Shown here in pieces: positions 35,640-44,960 of a DNA stretch of 64,000 nucleotides. Every line of letters starts with the position of its first letter. Position 1 is the stretch's first letter. Origin of the DNA: Aminipila luticellarii (GTDB taxonomy: Bacteria; Bacillota; Clostridia; Peptostreptococcales; Anaerovoracaceae); the NCBI RefSeq assembly GCF_004103735.1, contig NZ_CP035281.1, forward strand, positions 372,001 through 436,000, read 5' to 3'. The position numbers and the translations under genes were made by a program. The notes below the pieces were generated by a model. It was given only the letters and a program-made list of their open reading frames with translations, was not told the origin of the DNA and did not search any database.

Positions 35640-36011
35640 ATGGCTCGTATAGCCGGAGTAGATTTACCTAGAGAAAAAAGAGTAGAAATTGGACTTACGT
35701 ACATTTTCGGTATCGGAAGAAAGTCATCCAACGCTATTCTTGAAAAGGCTGGCATCAATCCTGACACAAGAGTTAAAGATTTAACTGAGGATGAAGCCGG
35801 TAAAATTAGAAAAATCATCGAACAGGAATACCTTGTAGAGGGTGATTTAAGAAGAGAGGTTTCTTTAAATATAAAGAGACTGATGGAAATTGGCTGCTAC
35901 AGAGGTATCAGACATAGAAGAGGTCTGCCTGTCAGAGGACAGAAGACAAAGACAAACGCCAGAACCAGAAAAGGTCCGAAGAAGACTGTAGGTAGAAAGA
36001 AGAAAAAGTAA
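35640..36011 (+). CDS. rpsM: 30S ribosomal protein S13
   Basis: 123 residues. [34 protein letters not shown] and the C-terminal [20 protein letters not shown] are diagnostic. The ATG at 35640 follows GAAGGAGGA; the longer frame upstream is not conserved. Confidence 0.96.
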   Translation: MARIAGVDLPREKRVEIGLTYIFGIGRKSSNAILEKAGINPDTRVKDLTEDEAGKIRKIIEQEYLVEGDLRREVSLNIKRLMEIGCYRGIRHRRGLPVRGQKTKTNARTRKGPKKTVGRKKKK

Positions 36012-36025
36012 GGAGGTAGGAAATC

Positions 36026-36424
36026 ATGGCTAAGACTGTAAAGAAAACAGTTAGGAAAAAGAGAAGAGAACGTAAGAACATTGAAAAAGGCCAGGCACAT
36101 ATCCAATCCACCTTTAACAATACTCTTGTTACTCTTACAGATTTAAACGGTAACGCACTGTCATGGTCCAGTGCAGGAGCTCTTGGATTCAAAGGATCCA
36201 GAAAGTCAACTCCTTTCGCAGCTCAGATGGCTGCAGAAGAAGCGGCTAAAGCTGCAATGGAACATGGTTTAAAGACAGTAGAAGTATACGTAAAGGGACC
36301 AGGTTCCGGACGTGAAGCTGCTATCAGAGCATTACAGGCTGCTGGTCTTGAAATCAATATGATTAAGGATATTACACCAATTCCTCATAACGGTTGCAGA
36401 CCGCCAAAGAGAAGAAGAGTTTAA
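36026..36424 (+). CDS. rpsK: 30S ribosomal protein S11
   Basis: 132 residues. [20 protein letters not shown] and the C-terminal [18 protein letters not shown] are diagnostic of S11 on the 30S platform. Confidence 0.96.
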   Translation: MAKTVKKTVRKKRRERKNIEKGQAHIQSTFNNTLVTLTDLNGNALSWSSAGALGFKGSRKSTPFAAQMAAEEAAKAAMEHGLKTVEVYVKGPGSGREAAIRALQAAGLEINMIKDITPIPHNGCRPPKRRRV

Positions 36425-36447
36425 TTGAAGGGAGGAGTAATTTAGAA

Positions 36448-37068
36448 ATGGCAAGATATACAGGTGCTAACTGCAGGTTATGCAGAAGAGAAGGTCAGAA
36501 GCTTTTCTTAAAGGGCGAAAGATGTTATAGCTCAAAGTGCGCTATTGATAGAAGAAGTTACGCTCCTGGACAACATGGTCAGGCAAGAAAGAAAATGTCT
36601 GAATATGGACTTCAGTTAAGAGAAAAGCAAAAGGCTAAGAGATTCTACGGCTTGTTAGAAACTCAGTTTAGAAATTTATTTGAAAAAGCTGCAAAGAAAA
36701 AGGGAATCACTGGTGAAAACCTTTTAATTATGCTGGAAACAAGACTTGACAATGTAGTATTCAGAATGGGATTTGCATCATCAAGAAAAGAAGCAAGGCA
36801 GCTGGTAACACACGGACACTTTACTTTAAACGGTAAGAAGGTAGATATTCCTTCACTGGAAGTAAAAGCAGGAGATGTGATCAAAGTCAAGGAAAAGAGT
36901 CAGAATTCACCTAAATTCAAGGAAGTGAAAGAAATGGCAATCAGCGTACCGTCATGGATTACAGTTGATGTCGAAAAGCTTGAAGGAAAGGTTGTTGCTA
37001 TTCCAAGAAGAGAAGAGATCGATACTCCGATTGCAGAGCATCTAATCGTCGAATTATATTCCAAATAA
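36448..37068 (+). CDS. rpsD: 30S ribosomal protein S4
   Basis: 206 residues. [20 protein letters not shown] with later Cys residues ([14 protein letters not shown]) gives a zinc-binding C+ S4. [20 protein letters not shown] is the S4 RNA-binding domain. The ATG at 36448 follows GGGAGG; upstream frame is overlap with rpsK. Confidence 0.96.
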   Translation: MARYTGANCRLCRREGQKLFLKGERCYSSKCAIDRRSYAPGQHGQARKKMSEYGLQLREKQKAKRFYGLLETQFRNLFEKAAKKKGITGENLLIMLETRLDNVVFRMGFASSRKEARQLVTHGHFTLNGKKVDIPSLEVKAGDVIKVKEKSQNSPKFKEVKEMAISVPSWITVDVEKLEGKVVAIPRREEIDTPIAEHLIVELYSK

Positions 37069-37115
37069 TATCTTAAGGATATGGGATATTTTGGAAGAAA
37101 AGGGAGGGTTTTTTA

Positions 37116-38063
37116 GTGATAGAAATCGAAAAACCAACAATAGAGTGTATATTCTCAGAAGAAGATGCGAATTATGGTAAATTTGTAGTAGAGCCCCTTG
37201 AAAGAGGATATGGTACTACACTCGGAAACAGCTTAAGAAGAATCCTTCTTAGCTCCCTTCCGGGTGCGGCTGTAACATCTGTTAAGATCGATGGTATTCT
37301 TCATGAATTTTCAACGATCCCCGGCGTAAAGGAAGATGTTACGGAAATAATATTAAATCTCAAGAAATTGGCTGTCAGACTGAACGGTGAAAACACCAAG
37401 AGAGTTATTATTAATGCTGTAGGACCAAAAGAAGTAACTGCTGCAGATATTATCGGCGATATGGAAATGGAAATCTTCAATCCCGATTTGCATATAGCAA
37501 CACTAGAAGAAAATGCAACACTGGTTATGGAAATAAACTTGGCAAGAGGCAGAGGCTATGTCCCTGCTGAACAGAACAAGACTGAAAACACACCAATCGC
37601 AGTGATTCCTGTGGATTCAATATATACACCAGTTAGAAAAGTGAACTTTACGGTTGAAAACACGAGAGTCGGTCAGGTGACAGACTACGATAAGCTTATT
37701 CTGGAAATCTGGACAGACGGTTCCATAGCTCCGGAAGAAGGTGTGTCCATTGGAGCCAAGATCATGCAGGAACATCTGAACTTGTTCATTGAGCTTACGG
37801 ACGCGACAGATTCTATGGAGATCATGGTAGAGAAAGAAGAAGACCAGAAAGAAAAGGCTCTGGAAATGACGATTGAAGAGCTGGAGCTGTCAGTACGTTC
37901 CTTCAACTGCTTAAAGCGAGCTGCAATAAATACAGTAGAGGAGCTTACTCATAAGTCCGAAGAGGATATGATGAAGGTTAGAAATCTGGGTAAGAAATCC
38001 TTAGACGAAGTAAAACACAAACTTGAAGAATTAGGCCTTGGATTACGACCAAGCGACGAATAA
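37116..38063 (+). CDS. rpoA: RNA polymerase alpha subunit
   Basis: 315 residues. The N-terminal domain ([20 protein letters not shown], which drives dimerisation) and C-terminal domain (about 245-310; [20 protein letters not shown], with [20 protein letters not shown] contacting UP elements) are complete. The start is GTG with GGGAGGG 8 bases upstream. A 160-base non-coding, structured gap separates it from rplQ. Confidence 0.97.
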   Translation: MIEIEKPTIECIFSEEDANYGKFVVEPLERGYGTTLGNSLRRILLSSLPGAAVTSVKIDGILHEFSTIPGVKEDVTEIILNLKKLAVRLNGENTKRVIINAVGPKEVTAADIIGDMEMEIFNPDLHIATLEENATLVMEINLARGRGYVPAEQNKTENTPIAVIPVDSIYTPVRKVNFTVENTRVGQVTDYDKLILEIWTDGSIAPEEGVSIGAKIMQEHLNLFIELTDATDSMEIMVEKEEDQKEKALEMTIEELELSVRSFNCLKRAAINTVEELTHKSEEDMMKVRNLGKKSLDEVKHKLEELGLGLRPSDE

Positions 38064-38099
38064 GCAATAACGAATAAGCGATAATCGGTGGCGAAGGAT

Positions 38100-38220
38100 T
38101 TTTTGTCTAATGCAAGAAAGCCAGATTGCGAGGAGCGGAACATACATAGGGTATGTGAGTACCGGAGCAAACTGGCTGATAAAGCAGCAGGCAAAAAAGA
38201 CAAGCCAGGAAAGGAGAATA
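38100..38220 (+). ncRNA. Candidate structured RNA between rpoA and rplQ (loop-E motif)
   Basis: Outer stem GCCAG-A-TTGC (38121-38130) with GCAA-A-CTGGC (38168-38177); internal loop; inner stem CGG/CCG (38137-38139, 38163-38165); then GAA (38139-38141) opposite AGTA (38159-38162), which is exactly the bulged-G/loop-E consensus; then ACATAC/GTATGT (38141-38146, 38152-38157) capped by a 5-base loop. The element lies in the 160-base gap ahead of the rplQ Shine-Dalgarno. I cannot attach a named RNA family. Confidence 0.45.
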
Positions 38221-38223
38221 GTT

Positions 38224-38565
38224 ATGCCAGGATACAGAAAACTAGGCAGACCTACTGCTCATAGAAAAGCAATGCTTAGAAATATTGTTACTGACCTTTT
38301 CAGAGAAGGACGTATTTCTACAACTGACTGCAGAGCAAAAGAAGCCAGAAGAGAAGCTGAGAAGTTGATCACACTTGCTAAACGCGGTGATCTTCATGCC
38401 AGAAGACAGGTTCTTGCGTATGTATACGACGAAGACGTTGTTACAAAGCTATTTGATGAAATAGCTCCAAAGTACAGTGAAAGAAACGGTGGTTACACAA
38501 GAATCTTAAAATTAGGACCAAGACAGGGAGACTGCGCAGAAGTAGTATTCTTAGAGCTTGTATAA
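38224..38565 (+). CDS. rplQ: 50S ribosomal protein L17
   Basis: 113 residues, family length. [40 protein letters not shown] and [12 protein letters not shown] are diagnostic. The ATG at 38224 follows AAAGGAG; the open frame extends further upstream through the structured element but that part is not L17. Last gene of the ribosomal operon; terminator 12 bases after. Confidence 0.96.
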   Translation: MPGYRKLGRPTAHRKAMLRNIVTDLFREGRISTTDCRAKEARREAEKLITLAKRGDLHARRQVLAYVYDEDVVTKLFDEIAPKYSERNGGYTRILKLGPRQGDCAEVVFLELV

Positions 38566-38576
38566 GAAAGAACTGA

Positions 38577-38608
38577 GGGTGCGCAGTTAATTTGCGCACC
38601 CATTTTTT
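38577..38608 (+). terminator. Terminator of the ribosomal operon
   Basis: Perfect 9-bp GGGTGCGCA/TGCGCACCC stem, 7-base loop, then ATTTTTT. Confidence 0.92.
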
Positions 38609-38648
38609 AATATTGAATATAACAAGCAGTGCTTGATGGAATAAATAG

Positions 38649-39488
38649 ATGAAAGAGATCATTCAAATAGAAAACTTAAAATTTTGTTATGTCAGAGAAG
38701 CCGACCAGATTTCCGTAGAAGCCGTAAAAGATGTTTCTTTAGAGGTGGAGAAGGGAAGCTTTGTTGCGATAATCGGCAGAAACGGCTCCGGAAAATCAAC
38801 GCTGGCAAAAAATATAAATGCCCTGCTGCTTCCCACCGGCGGAGCGGTATATGTAAAGGGCTTTGATACAAGAGACGACGAGCATCTCTGGGAGATTCGC
38901 CAAACGGCGGGCATGGTCTTTCAAAATCCGGACAACCAGCTGGTATCCTCCATCGTGGAGGATGATGTGGCATTTGGCCCTGAAAATATGGGCATTCCCC
39001 CGGAGGAAATCCGCCGGCGGGTAGATAATGCCCTAAAAGCGGTGAACATGTATGAACATCGAAAAAAGGCTCCGCATCTGCTTTCGGGAGGCCAGAAGCA
39101 ACGGATCGCCATTGCGGGAGTCGTGGCCATGATGCCGGACTGCATTATTTTTGACGAACCTACAGCTATGCTGGATCCCAAGGGAAGGGACGAGGTGATG
39201 TCTATTATAAGAAATCTGCATAAGGATGGTATCACTGTTATTTTGATAACACATTTCATGGAAGAAGCAGCAGATGCAGACCGTGTTATCATCATGGATA
39301 AAGGAGAAATCCTTTTAAACGGAACTCCTGTAGAAATATTTTCGGAAGCGGAGAAAATCCGAGATCTGGGGCTGGATGTTCCGGTAGTGGTCGATTTGGC
39401 AGATCGATTAAGAAAAAAGGGAATAAGGATTCCTAAAAATATTATTCGTACGGAAGAAATGGTAGAGTATTTATGTCAATACAAGTAA
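38649..39488 (+). CDS. ecfA1: ECF transporter ATPase A1
   Basis: 279 residues. Walker [11 protein letters not shown]-loop [11 protein letters not shown], signature LLSGGQKQR, Walker [13 protein letters not shown] and the switch His in LITHFMEE are intact. Pairs with EcfA2 and EcfT to energise vitamin uptake by exchangeable S components encoded elsewhere. Overlaps ecfA2 by 16 bases. Confidence 0.94.
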   Translation: MKEIIQIENLKFCYVREADQISVEAVKDVSLEVEKGSFVAIIGRNGSGKSTLAKNINALLLPTGGAVYVKGFDTRDDEHLWEIRQTAGMVFQNPDNQLVSSIVEDDVAFGPENMGIPPEEIRRRVDNALKAVNMYEHRKKAPHLLSGGQKQRIAIAGVVAMMPDCIIFDEPTAMLDPKGRDEVMSIIRNLHKDGITVILITHFMEEAADADRVIIMDKGEILLNGTPVEIFSEAEKIRDLGLDVPVVVDLADRLRKKGIRIPKNIIRTEEMVEYLCQYK

Positions 39489-40318
39489 AGAATTTGAAAT
39501 ACGTATACAGTGAAAACATGCCATTTGAATCGATAGCTTTGGATGACGTGAGTTTTGAAATAAATGACGGCGAGTTCGTGGGCATTATCGGGCATACCGG
39601 TTCGGGCAAATCCACTTTGCTGCAGCATTTGAACGGTTTGCTGAAACCCAAATCAGGGAATATTGTAATCAGCGGCGTGGACATTACCGCTCCGGGTGTT
39701 TCCATGAGAGACATAAGAAGAAAGATCGGTCTGGTTTTTCAATATCCCGAATATCAGTTGTTCGAGGAAACCGTAAAGCAAGATGTCGCTTTTGGCCCGT
39801 TGAATTTGGGTCTGAGTCAGGAGGAAGCAGACCTTCGTACCAGAGAAGCCATAGAGCTGATGGGGCTGGACTACTCAGAAATTGCGGAGAGGTCGCCCTT
39901 TGACCTGTCCGGCGGCCAAAAACGCAGGGTAGCTATAGCCGGCGTCATAGCTATGAAGCCTGAAGTACTTATTTTGGATGAACCGACGGCAGGACTGGAT
40001 CCGAAAGCGCACAAGGAACTGCTGGAGGTCATCCAAACCATTCATAAAGAACAGGGAAGCATTTTAATTTTGGTATCCCATAACATGCGGGATATTGCAA
40101 GGCTGGCTGATAAGGTTCTGGTACTGGATAAGGGGAAGCTCTCCATGTGGGGAACGCCCAGAGAGGTATTTGCCAGAAGAGAAGAATTGAACGAAATAGG
40201 ACTCAGTGTGCCGCCGGCAGCGGAGATTTTGTACAGGCTCCGGGATAAGGGCATGGAAGTCAATCCCAATGTTTTAACGATAGAGGAAGCTGTGGAGGAA
40301 TTAATGAAGAAATTATGA
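39473..40318 (+). CDS. ecfA2: ECF transporter ATPase A2
   Basis: 281 residues. Walker [11 protein letters not shown]-loop [13 protein letters not shown], signature DLSGGQKRR, Walker [13 protein letters not shown], and switch His in [17 protein letters not shown] is characteristic of the A2 partner. Overlaps ecfT by 4 bases. Confidence 0.94.
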   Translation: MSIQVKNLKYVYSENMPFESIALDDVSFEINDGEFVGIIGHTGSGKSTLLQHLNGLLKPKSGNIVISGVDITAPGVSMRDIRRKIGLVFQYPEYQLFEETVKQDVAFGPLNLGLSQEEADLRTREAIELMGLDYSEIAERSPFDLSGGQKRRVAIAGVIAMKPEVLILDEPTAGLDPKAHKELLEVIQTIHKEQGSILILVSHNMRDIARLADKVLVLDKGKLSMWGTPREVFARREELNEIGLSVPPAAEILYRLRDKGMEVNPNVLTIEEAVEELMKKL

Positions 40319-41115
40319 TTAGAGACATCACATTAGGACAGTATTACCCCGGCAGCTCGCTCATTCACAAGCTGGATTCGAGAGTAAAGATCACGGGAAC
40401 CTTCCTATATATCATTGCGCTATTTGTAGTAAGTGACTTTATAGGCTTTGCTATAGCGGCGCTTGCCCTTGCTATGGTCATAGGCATTTCAAAGGTTCCG
40501 TTCAGTTTCATTGCCAAAGGCTTAAAGCCGGTATTTTTAATTATTGCGTTTACCTTTCTGATCAATATGTTTATGACTGGCGGAAAAACACTGGTTCAAA
40601 TTGGATTTTTAAGGCTGACGGAAGAAGGTCTTTATAATGCCTGCTTTATGGGCATCAGATTGATCCTGTTGATATTCGGTTCCTCTGTATTGACGTTGAC
40701 CACGAAGCCCATCAGCCTGACGGATGGTATTGAATATCTTTTAAAGCCGCTTAAAAAGGTAGGCGTTCCGGCGCATGAACTGGCTATGATGATGACGATT
40801 GCCCTCCGGTTCATTCCCACTCTTCTGGAGGAAACCGATAAAATCATGAAAGCACAGATGGCCAGAGGAGCAGACTTTGAAAGCGGAAATCTGATGAAAC
40901 GAGCTAAAAGCCTTGTTCCGTTACTGGTGCCGTTGTTCATAAGCGCTTTTCGTATCGCGCAGGATCTGGCTATGGCTATGGAAGCCAGATGCTACAGAGG
41001 GGGAAAGCATCGAACCCGTCTGCATGAAATGAAGATGGCAGGCCGTGATCTCGGTGCATTGACAATACTTGCTTTGTTTTTGGCATTAATTATTTTTGAG
41101 TCGCGTATAATATAG
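40315..41115 (+). CDS. ecfT: ECF transporter transmembrane subunit T
   Basis: 266 residues with about six membrane spans. Two Ala-Arg-Gly coupling motifs are visible (ARGADFESG and ARCYRGGKHR), which lock into the ATPases. N-terminal GQYYPGSSLIHKLDSRVKIT is typical. In most Firmicutes truA, rplM and rpsI follow; here an L,D-transpeptidase gene follows instead. Confidence 0.93.
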   Translation: MIRDITLGQYYPGSSLIHKLDSRVKITGTFLYIIALFVVSDFIGFAIAALALAMVIGISKVPFSFIAKGLKPVFLIIAFTFLINMFMTGGKTLVQIGFLRLTEEGLYNACFMGIRLILLIFGSSVLTLTTKPISLTDGIEYLLKPLKKVGVPAHELAMMMTIALRFIPTLLEETDKIMKAQMARGADFESGNLMKRAKSLVPLLVPLFISAFRIAQDLAMAMEARCYRGGKHRTRLHEMKMAGRDLGALTILALFLALIIFESRII

Positions 41116-41142
41116 AAAATATAGATACAAAGGGTTGATTAA

Positions 41143-42210
41143 GTGAGACATTTACATCTTTTGCTGATAGCTTTATCGTTATCAGTAGTTTTCGTATTTA
41201 TCCTTATAGTGGGGCCTGATACAGAGAGCGCTCTGCTTCATAAGGACAAAGAGCCGGCAGTCAAAACAAATGCAGCGTCTCAGGGCGATGCAAAGGAGAA
41301 TGCATCTCCGGAAGCTTTAGGTACGGAGGAGCAGTCTGCATACGAAAAAGAGCCTCTCCAATACGGGTTTGATTTAAAATATACGAAATACCTGGTCGGA
41401 AAGCCTTATACATATATGGTAAATGGGCAAAAGCGGTATTTTCAATTTAATGTTATGCGGGAGAAAATAGATACGGCCGAAAAAGCCGCAGGCAAGTATC
41501 GGTTGACTTATATCGATAATTATAAAAACAGAAATGGAATGGCCCCTAAGTATAAAGGTGGAGAAGAGGATTCCCTGGGAAACAGCAGAGGTGCGTCAGC
41601 CCCTGCCTATGCCAGTATAGATCAATTAGATGAATTTGTATACCTGGCAGATGGGACGCTGGTAGAGATACTGGAGGAGGATCAGGAATACACTCTGATA
41701 GGTCTTGTGGGGACAGAGCAGGAATATTCTGTTCCAAGTCGGTACGTCGCTTCGAAGGATGCTTTAAAAGGCCTGAAAAAGGCTATTGTGGTAGACCGGA
41801 CCAATCAAAATATAGCCACCTTTGAAAAGGAGAAGGATAATTGGAATATTACATCCTATAGCATGGCAACTACAGGAAAAGTGGGAGATTATCATCAGCC
41901 GACACCTTTGGGGTATTATTATGCCATAGAGAAGAAGCCTAAATTTTTTTATGTAAAAGATGGAACAGATAAAATAGAAGGCTATGCCCCGTACGCTGTG
42001 CGCTTTACGGCAGGTGCGTACATTCACGGAGTGGCAACAAGTTACAAATATACGGAAAGCGGAACGAAAATAGATCCGGGTATCCATGAATTTTCAAACA
42101 GTATAGGAACCGTGCCGCTTTCCCATAAATGTGTGAGAAATTATACGTCTCATGCCAAATTTATATACGATTGGTATGAGCACGGAAAAACCATCGTCAT
42201 TGTAATTTAA
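41143..42210 (+). CDS. L,D-transpeptidase (YkuD) with membrane anchor
   Basis: 355 residues. GTG start 9 bases after AAAGGG. A signal-anchor spans about 5-24, residues 25-70 are a low-complexity linker, and the C-terminal YkuD domain (about 205-355) has His295 in YIHGVATS and the Cys330 nucleophile in SHKCVRNYTSHAKF. YkuD enzymes make 3-3 peptidoglycan cross-links or anchor proteins. The usual SHGCVR is SHKCVR here: Gly replaced by Lys beside the nucleophile. No LysM domain is present. It is followed by trmB after 21 bases. Confidence 0.87.
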   Translation: MRHLHLLLIALSLSVVFVFILIVGPDTESALLHKDKEPAVKTNAASQGDAKENASPEALGTEEQSAYEKEPLQYGFDLKYTKYLVGKPYTYMVNGQKRYFQFNVMREKIDTAEKAAGKYRLTYIDNYKNRNGMAPKYKGGEEDSLGNSRGASAPAYASIDQLDEFVYLADGTLVEILEEDQEYTLIGLVGTEQEYSVPSRYVASKDALKGLKKAIVVDRTNQNIATFEKEKDNWNITSYSMATTGKVGDYHQPTPLGYYYAIEKKPKFFYVKDGTDKIEGYAPYAVRFTAGAYIHGVATSYKYTESGTKIDPGIHEFSNSIGTVPLSHKCVRNYTSHAKFIYDWYEHGKTIVIVI

Positions 42211-42231
42211 TCAGAGGGACAGGAAAAAATC

Positions 42232-42870
42232 ATGAGACAGAGAAAAGCAAAAAATATGGAAGAACGATTGGCAGCCTGTTCAGCGTATTCCATAGCAGAC
42301 GGACAAAAGATGAAAGGCTCGTGGAAGAGTGTGTTTCAGAACGAAAATGATATCTACATGGAACTGGGATGCGGCAAGGGACAATTTGTCTTAAAGCAGG
42401 CAGAGCTTCATCCGGACAGGAACTACATAGCAGTAGAAGGGCAGGAAAGTGTTGTGCTTCAAGCTTTAGAAAAAGCAGCGGCAGCAAACATTCCGAATAT
42501 AAGGTTTCTTTCAGCTTTTATGCGGGATGTGACCGAATATTTTGAAGAGGGCGAGCTTTCGGGCATTTATTTAAATTTCAGCGATCCCTGGCCTAAAGAA
42601 AGGCATGCAAAAAGGAGGCTGACCCATTCCAATTTTTTGAAGGGTTATGCAAGGGTCGTTAAAGATGGCGGCATCCTGGAATTTAAAACAGATAACGATT
42701 CGCTGTTTGAATTTACCATTCAAGAAATAAAGGCAAATGATTATGAGATCATAGAATACAGTAGGGACCTCCACAATTCTGAATTTCTTTCAAGGCATGT
42801 GACGACAGAGTATGAAGATAAGTTCAACGCACTGGATAAAAATATAAATTTCGTGAAAGTTATCCTGTGA
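42232..42870 (+). CDS. trmB: tRNA (guanine-N7-)-methyltransferase
   Basis: 212 residues. Makes m7G46 in tRNA. SAM site MELGCGKGQFVLKQAELHP, IAVEGQESV, and the NFSDPWPKERHAKRRLTHSN catalytic/substrate loop are complete, as is LEFKTDNDSLFEF. Confidence 0.94.
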   Translation: MRQRKAKNMEERLAACSAYSIADGQKMKGSWKSVFQNENDIYMELGCGKGQFVLKQAELHPDRNYIAVEGQESVVLQALEKAAAANIPNIRFLSAFMRDVTEYFEEGELSGIYLNFSDPWPKERHAKRRLTHSNFLKGYARVVKDGGILEFKTDNDSLFEFTIQEIKANDYEIIEYSRDLHNSEFLSRHVTTEYEDKFNALDKNINFVKVIL

Positions 42871-42874
42871 ATGG

Positions 42875-42912
42875 AAAAAAGTGATAATACCGTTTAGGTT
42901 TATCACTTTTTT
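42875..42912. terminator. Bidirectional terminator after trmB
   Basis: AAAAAAGTGATAA/TTATCACTTTTTT with an 11-base loop; A and T runs make it work for both strands. Confidence 0.88.
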
Positions 42913-42946
42913 CAGCTTGAGGATATTACAATAAATGTTAAAGTAC

Positions 42947-43621
42947 TTAGAATTTAATATAATCCGCAGGATTTACCAGGTTACCGTCCTTTTGCATTTC
43001 AAAATGTAAATGTGAATCCTCGGAAGACTCAAATAGACTGGTATTCCCTATTCCGCCTATAATGTCTCCTTTCTTGACCACATCACCGGATTCCACCAGA
43101 ATTTTATCGGACAGATTGGAATAGGTCGTAATAAATCCATTTCCGTGATTGATCTTCACCGTATATCCAAGGCGATCGTCCTTGCCGGTCTCCACTACCG
43201 TTCCTGCTGCTGCTGCCTGAACTCTTGCGTCAAGCGGTGCCGCAATATCCACCCCATTATGAACCATGTATTGATTTAAGGTTTTCGAATAAATTGGTAA
43301 TTCTGTGGAATACTCTAATGTTATAAGACCATCTACAGGGGCAGTCCAAGCAGAAGAACCGGAAGGATTACCAGTGTTTTCTTTCTGAACGTTTGACTGA
43401 GAATTGTCTTGGCTGTCTACAGTGGGAACCCGTTTGGTCACACTTCTGTCTTTGGATTCATCGTTTTGAGGAACCGAAATGTCCGTGTTATCTGATAAAT
43501 TAATTTTATCCAAGCTTGATTTTACCGTAAAAACTGATGCAAGGGCAACAACGCTGAAACAAAGTATCATAGCTACAGCAGCTTTATCCATTGGCTTTTT
43601 CTCTTTTATATTATGTCGCAT
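42947..43621 (-). CDS. Membrane-anchored LytM/M23 peptidase, SpoIIQ-like
   Basis: 224 residues. A single N-terminal membrane segment (about 13-33) is followed by a Ser/Asn/Asp-rich linker (40-90) and a LytM domain (about 95-222). Metal ligands are present: His121 and Asp125 in HNGVDIAAP, His204/His206 in SHLHFEM. Size and layout match SpoIIQ, the forespore protein that partners SpoIIIAH; Clostridial SpoIIQ keeps zinc ligands whereas the Bacillus protein has lost one. A sigma-F-like promoter supports this, but other M23 regulators of cell division are not excluded. AAGGAGGTG lies 6 bases before the ATG. Confidence 0.75.
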   Translation of the reverse strand: MRHNIKEKKPMDKAAVAMILCFSVVALASVFTVKSSLDKINLSDNTDISVPQNDESKDRSVTKRVPTVDSQDNSQSNVQKENTGNPSGSSAWTAPVDGLITLEYSTELPIYSKTLNQYMVHNGVDIAAPLDARVQAAAAGTVVETGKDDRLGYTVKINHGNGFITTYSNLSDKILVESGDVVKKGDIIGGIGNTSLFESSEDSHLHFEMQKDGNLVNPADYIKF

Positions 43622-43640
43622 AATTTACACCTCCTTATTG

Positions 43641-43669
43641 TATTATTGCCTTATTGCGGTTTTTCATAC
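43641..43669 (-). promoter_or_regulatory. Candidate sigma-F/G-type promoter for the SpoIIQ-like gene
   Basis: Minus strand: GTATG, 14-base spacer, GGCAATAATA, which fits the sigma-F -10 pattern GGnnAnAnTR. The -35 matches four of five GYATA positions and the spacer is one short of consensus; transcription would start very near the Shine-Dalgarno. Confidence 0.4.
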
Positions 43670-43682
43670 TTTGTAGTATAAT
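43654..43682 (+). promoter_or_regulatory. SigA promoter for the aminotransferase gene
   Basis: TTGCGG, 17-base spacer, perfect TATAAT; it overlaps the divergent SpoIIQ-like promoter region. Confidence 0.65.
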
Positions 43683-43714
43683 GTTTTATAATTTTATAAA
43701 GGCGAGGTAGATAG

Positions 43715-44950
43715 ATGAGTGAGTTTATAATGGCACAGCAAAACGGAAGAAATATTCCGTTAGAAGATAAAGTTTTTGGAATTAATCGTTTGGCAAAGGA
43801 AATGATTGCTGAAAAAGGAAAAGAAGCAGTAATGAATGCGACTATCGGCGCTTTGCTTTCCGATAGTAAAGATTTAGTGGTACTTTCTTCCGTTGTAGAG
43901 GTTTTGAAAAACCTGGAGCCTGCGGACTATGCCGAATACGCACCAATCGGCGGTACTCCGGAGTTTAGAACAGCTATCAAAAAAGCAGCGTTTGGAAAAT
44001 ACAAGCCGAACTGCTTTACAGAAGCAGTTGCAACACCCGGAGGAACAGGAGCCATCCGGAACGCTATCGATAATTATTCAAAGATCGGAGATCAGGTGTT
44101 AACGTCTGACTGGCACTGGGCGAACTACGATTCCGTTGCAAATGAAATGGGAAGAAGTGTAGTAACGTATAATCTTTTTGACGGAGAGGATCAGTTCAAC
44201 ATTGCAGGATTGAAAGAAAGAGCAGAAGAACTCTTGGCAAAGCAGGAAAGCTTGGTGATTATTATCAACACGCCAGCGCATAATCCCACCGGATATTCTC
44301 TTACACTTGAAGATTGGGACAACCTGCTCAAGGCCGTAAAGGGCACCGCAACGCCGGACAAAAAGGTTACGCTGGTAGTAGATGTGGCCTATATCGATTT
44401 TGCGGGAGATCCGGATGAATACAGAGAGTTTCTTCCTAAGCTGGAAAATCTTCCTTCAAATATCCTTCCGATAATTGCCTACAGTGCTTCAAAGACCTTT
44501 ACTATGTATGGCATGCGGTGTGCCGCTATGATCTGCATGACGCCGGTCAAGGAAATTGCGGAAGAGTTTGTGCGGGTCTGCCAATTCTCCTCCAGAGCTT
44601 CCTGGTCTAACTGTACGAGAGCGTCTATGGTGGTCCTTTCTAAAATATATGAAGACAGCACATTGCTTGCAAAGGTGGATCAGGAGCGAAGCTTTTACTG
44701 TGACCTTCTGCTGAAAAGAGGCAGAGCTTTCGCAGAAGAAGCGGACAAGGTAGGTTTAAGGATTGTTCCGTTTGATGCCGGATTCTTTGCTTCCATTCCT
44801 TGTGAAAATTCCGATGAAATCAACAAGAAGCTTCAGAAAGAAGGCATCTTCCTTATTCCGCTGAAAAAGGGACTCCGGGTATCGATAGCTTCTATAACTG
44901 AAAAAGAATGCAGAGAGCTGCCTGCAAAGATTTTAGCAGCCATGGAATAG
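43715..44950 (+). CDS. Aminotransferase class I/II
   Basis: 411 residues, PLP fold type I. Visible motifs are ATPGGTGAIRNA (PLP phosphate loop), NTPAHNPTGYSLT, DVAYIDFAG (Asp/Tyr that hold the pyridine ring) and the Schiff-base Lys in YSASKTFTMYGMR. It resembles aspartate/aromatic aminotransferases of the I-gamma-like type found in anaerobes; substrate is not resolved. GGCGAGG precedes the ATG at 43715; Met6 (43730) is an alternative. plsC follows after 10 bases. Confidence 0.88.
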   Translation: MSEFIMAQQNGRNIPLEDKVFGINRLAKEMIAEKGKEAVMNATIGALLSDSKDLVVLSSVVEVLKNLEPADYAEYAPIGGTPEFRTAIKKAAFGKYKPNCFTEAVATPGGTGAIRNAIDNYSKIGDQVLTSDWHWANYDSVANEMGRSVVTYNLFDGEDQFNIAGLKERAEELLAKQESLVIIINTPAHNPTGYSLTLEDWDNLLKAVKGTATPDKKVTLVVDVAYIDFAGDPDEYREFLPKLENLPSNILPIIAYSASKTFTMYGMRCAAMICMTPVKEIAEEFVRVCQFSSRASWSNCTRASMVVLSKIYEDSTLLAKVDQERSFYCDLLLKRGRAFAEEADKVGLRIVPFDAGFFASIPCENSDEINKKLQKEGIFLIPLKKGLRVSIASITEKECRELPAKILAAME

Positions 44951-44960
44951 GAACGAAAAC

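Noticed and set aside
38110-38223. N-terminal extension of L17
   Set aside because: The open frame upstream of 38224 encodes no L17-like residues, contains the structured element, and the ATG at 38224 has the ribosome-binding site.
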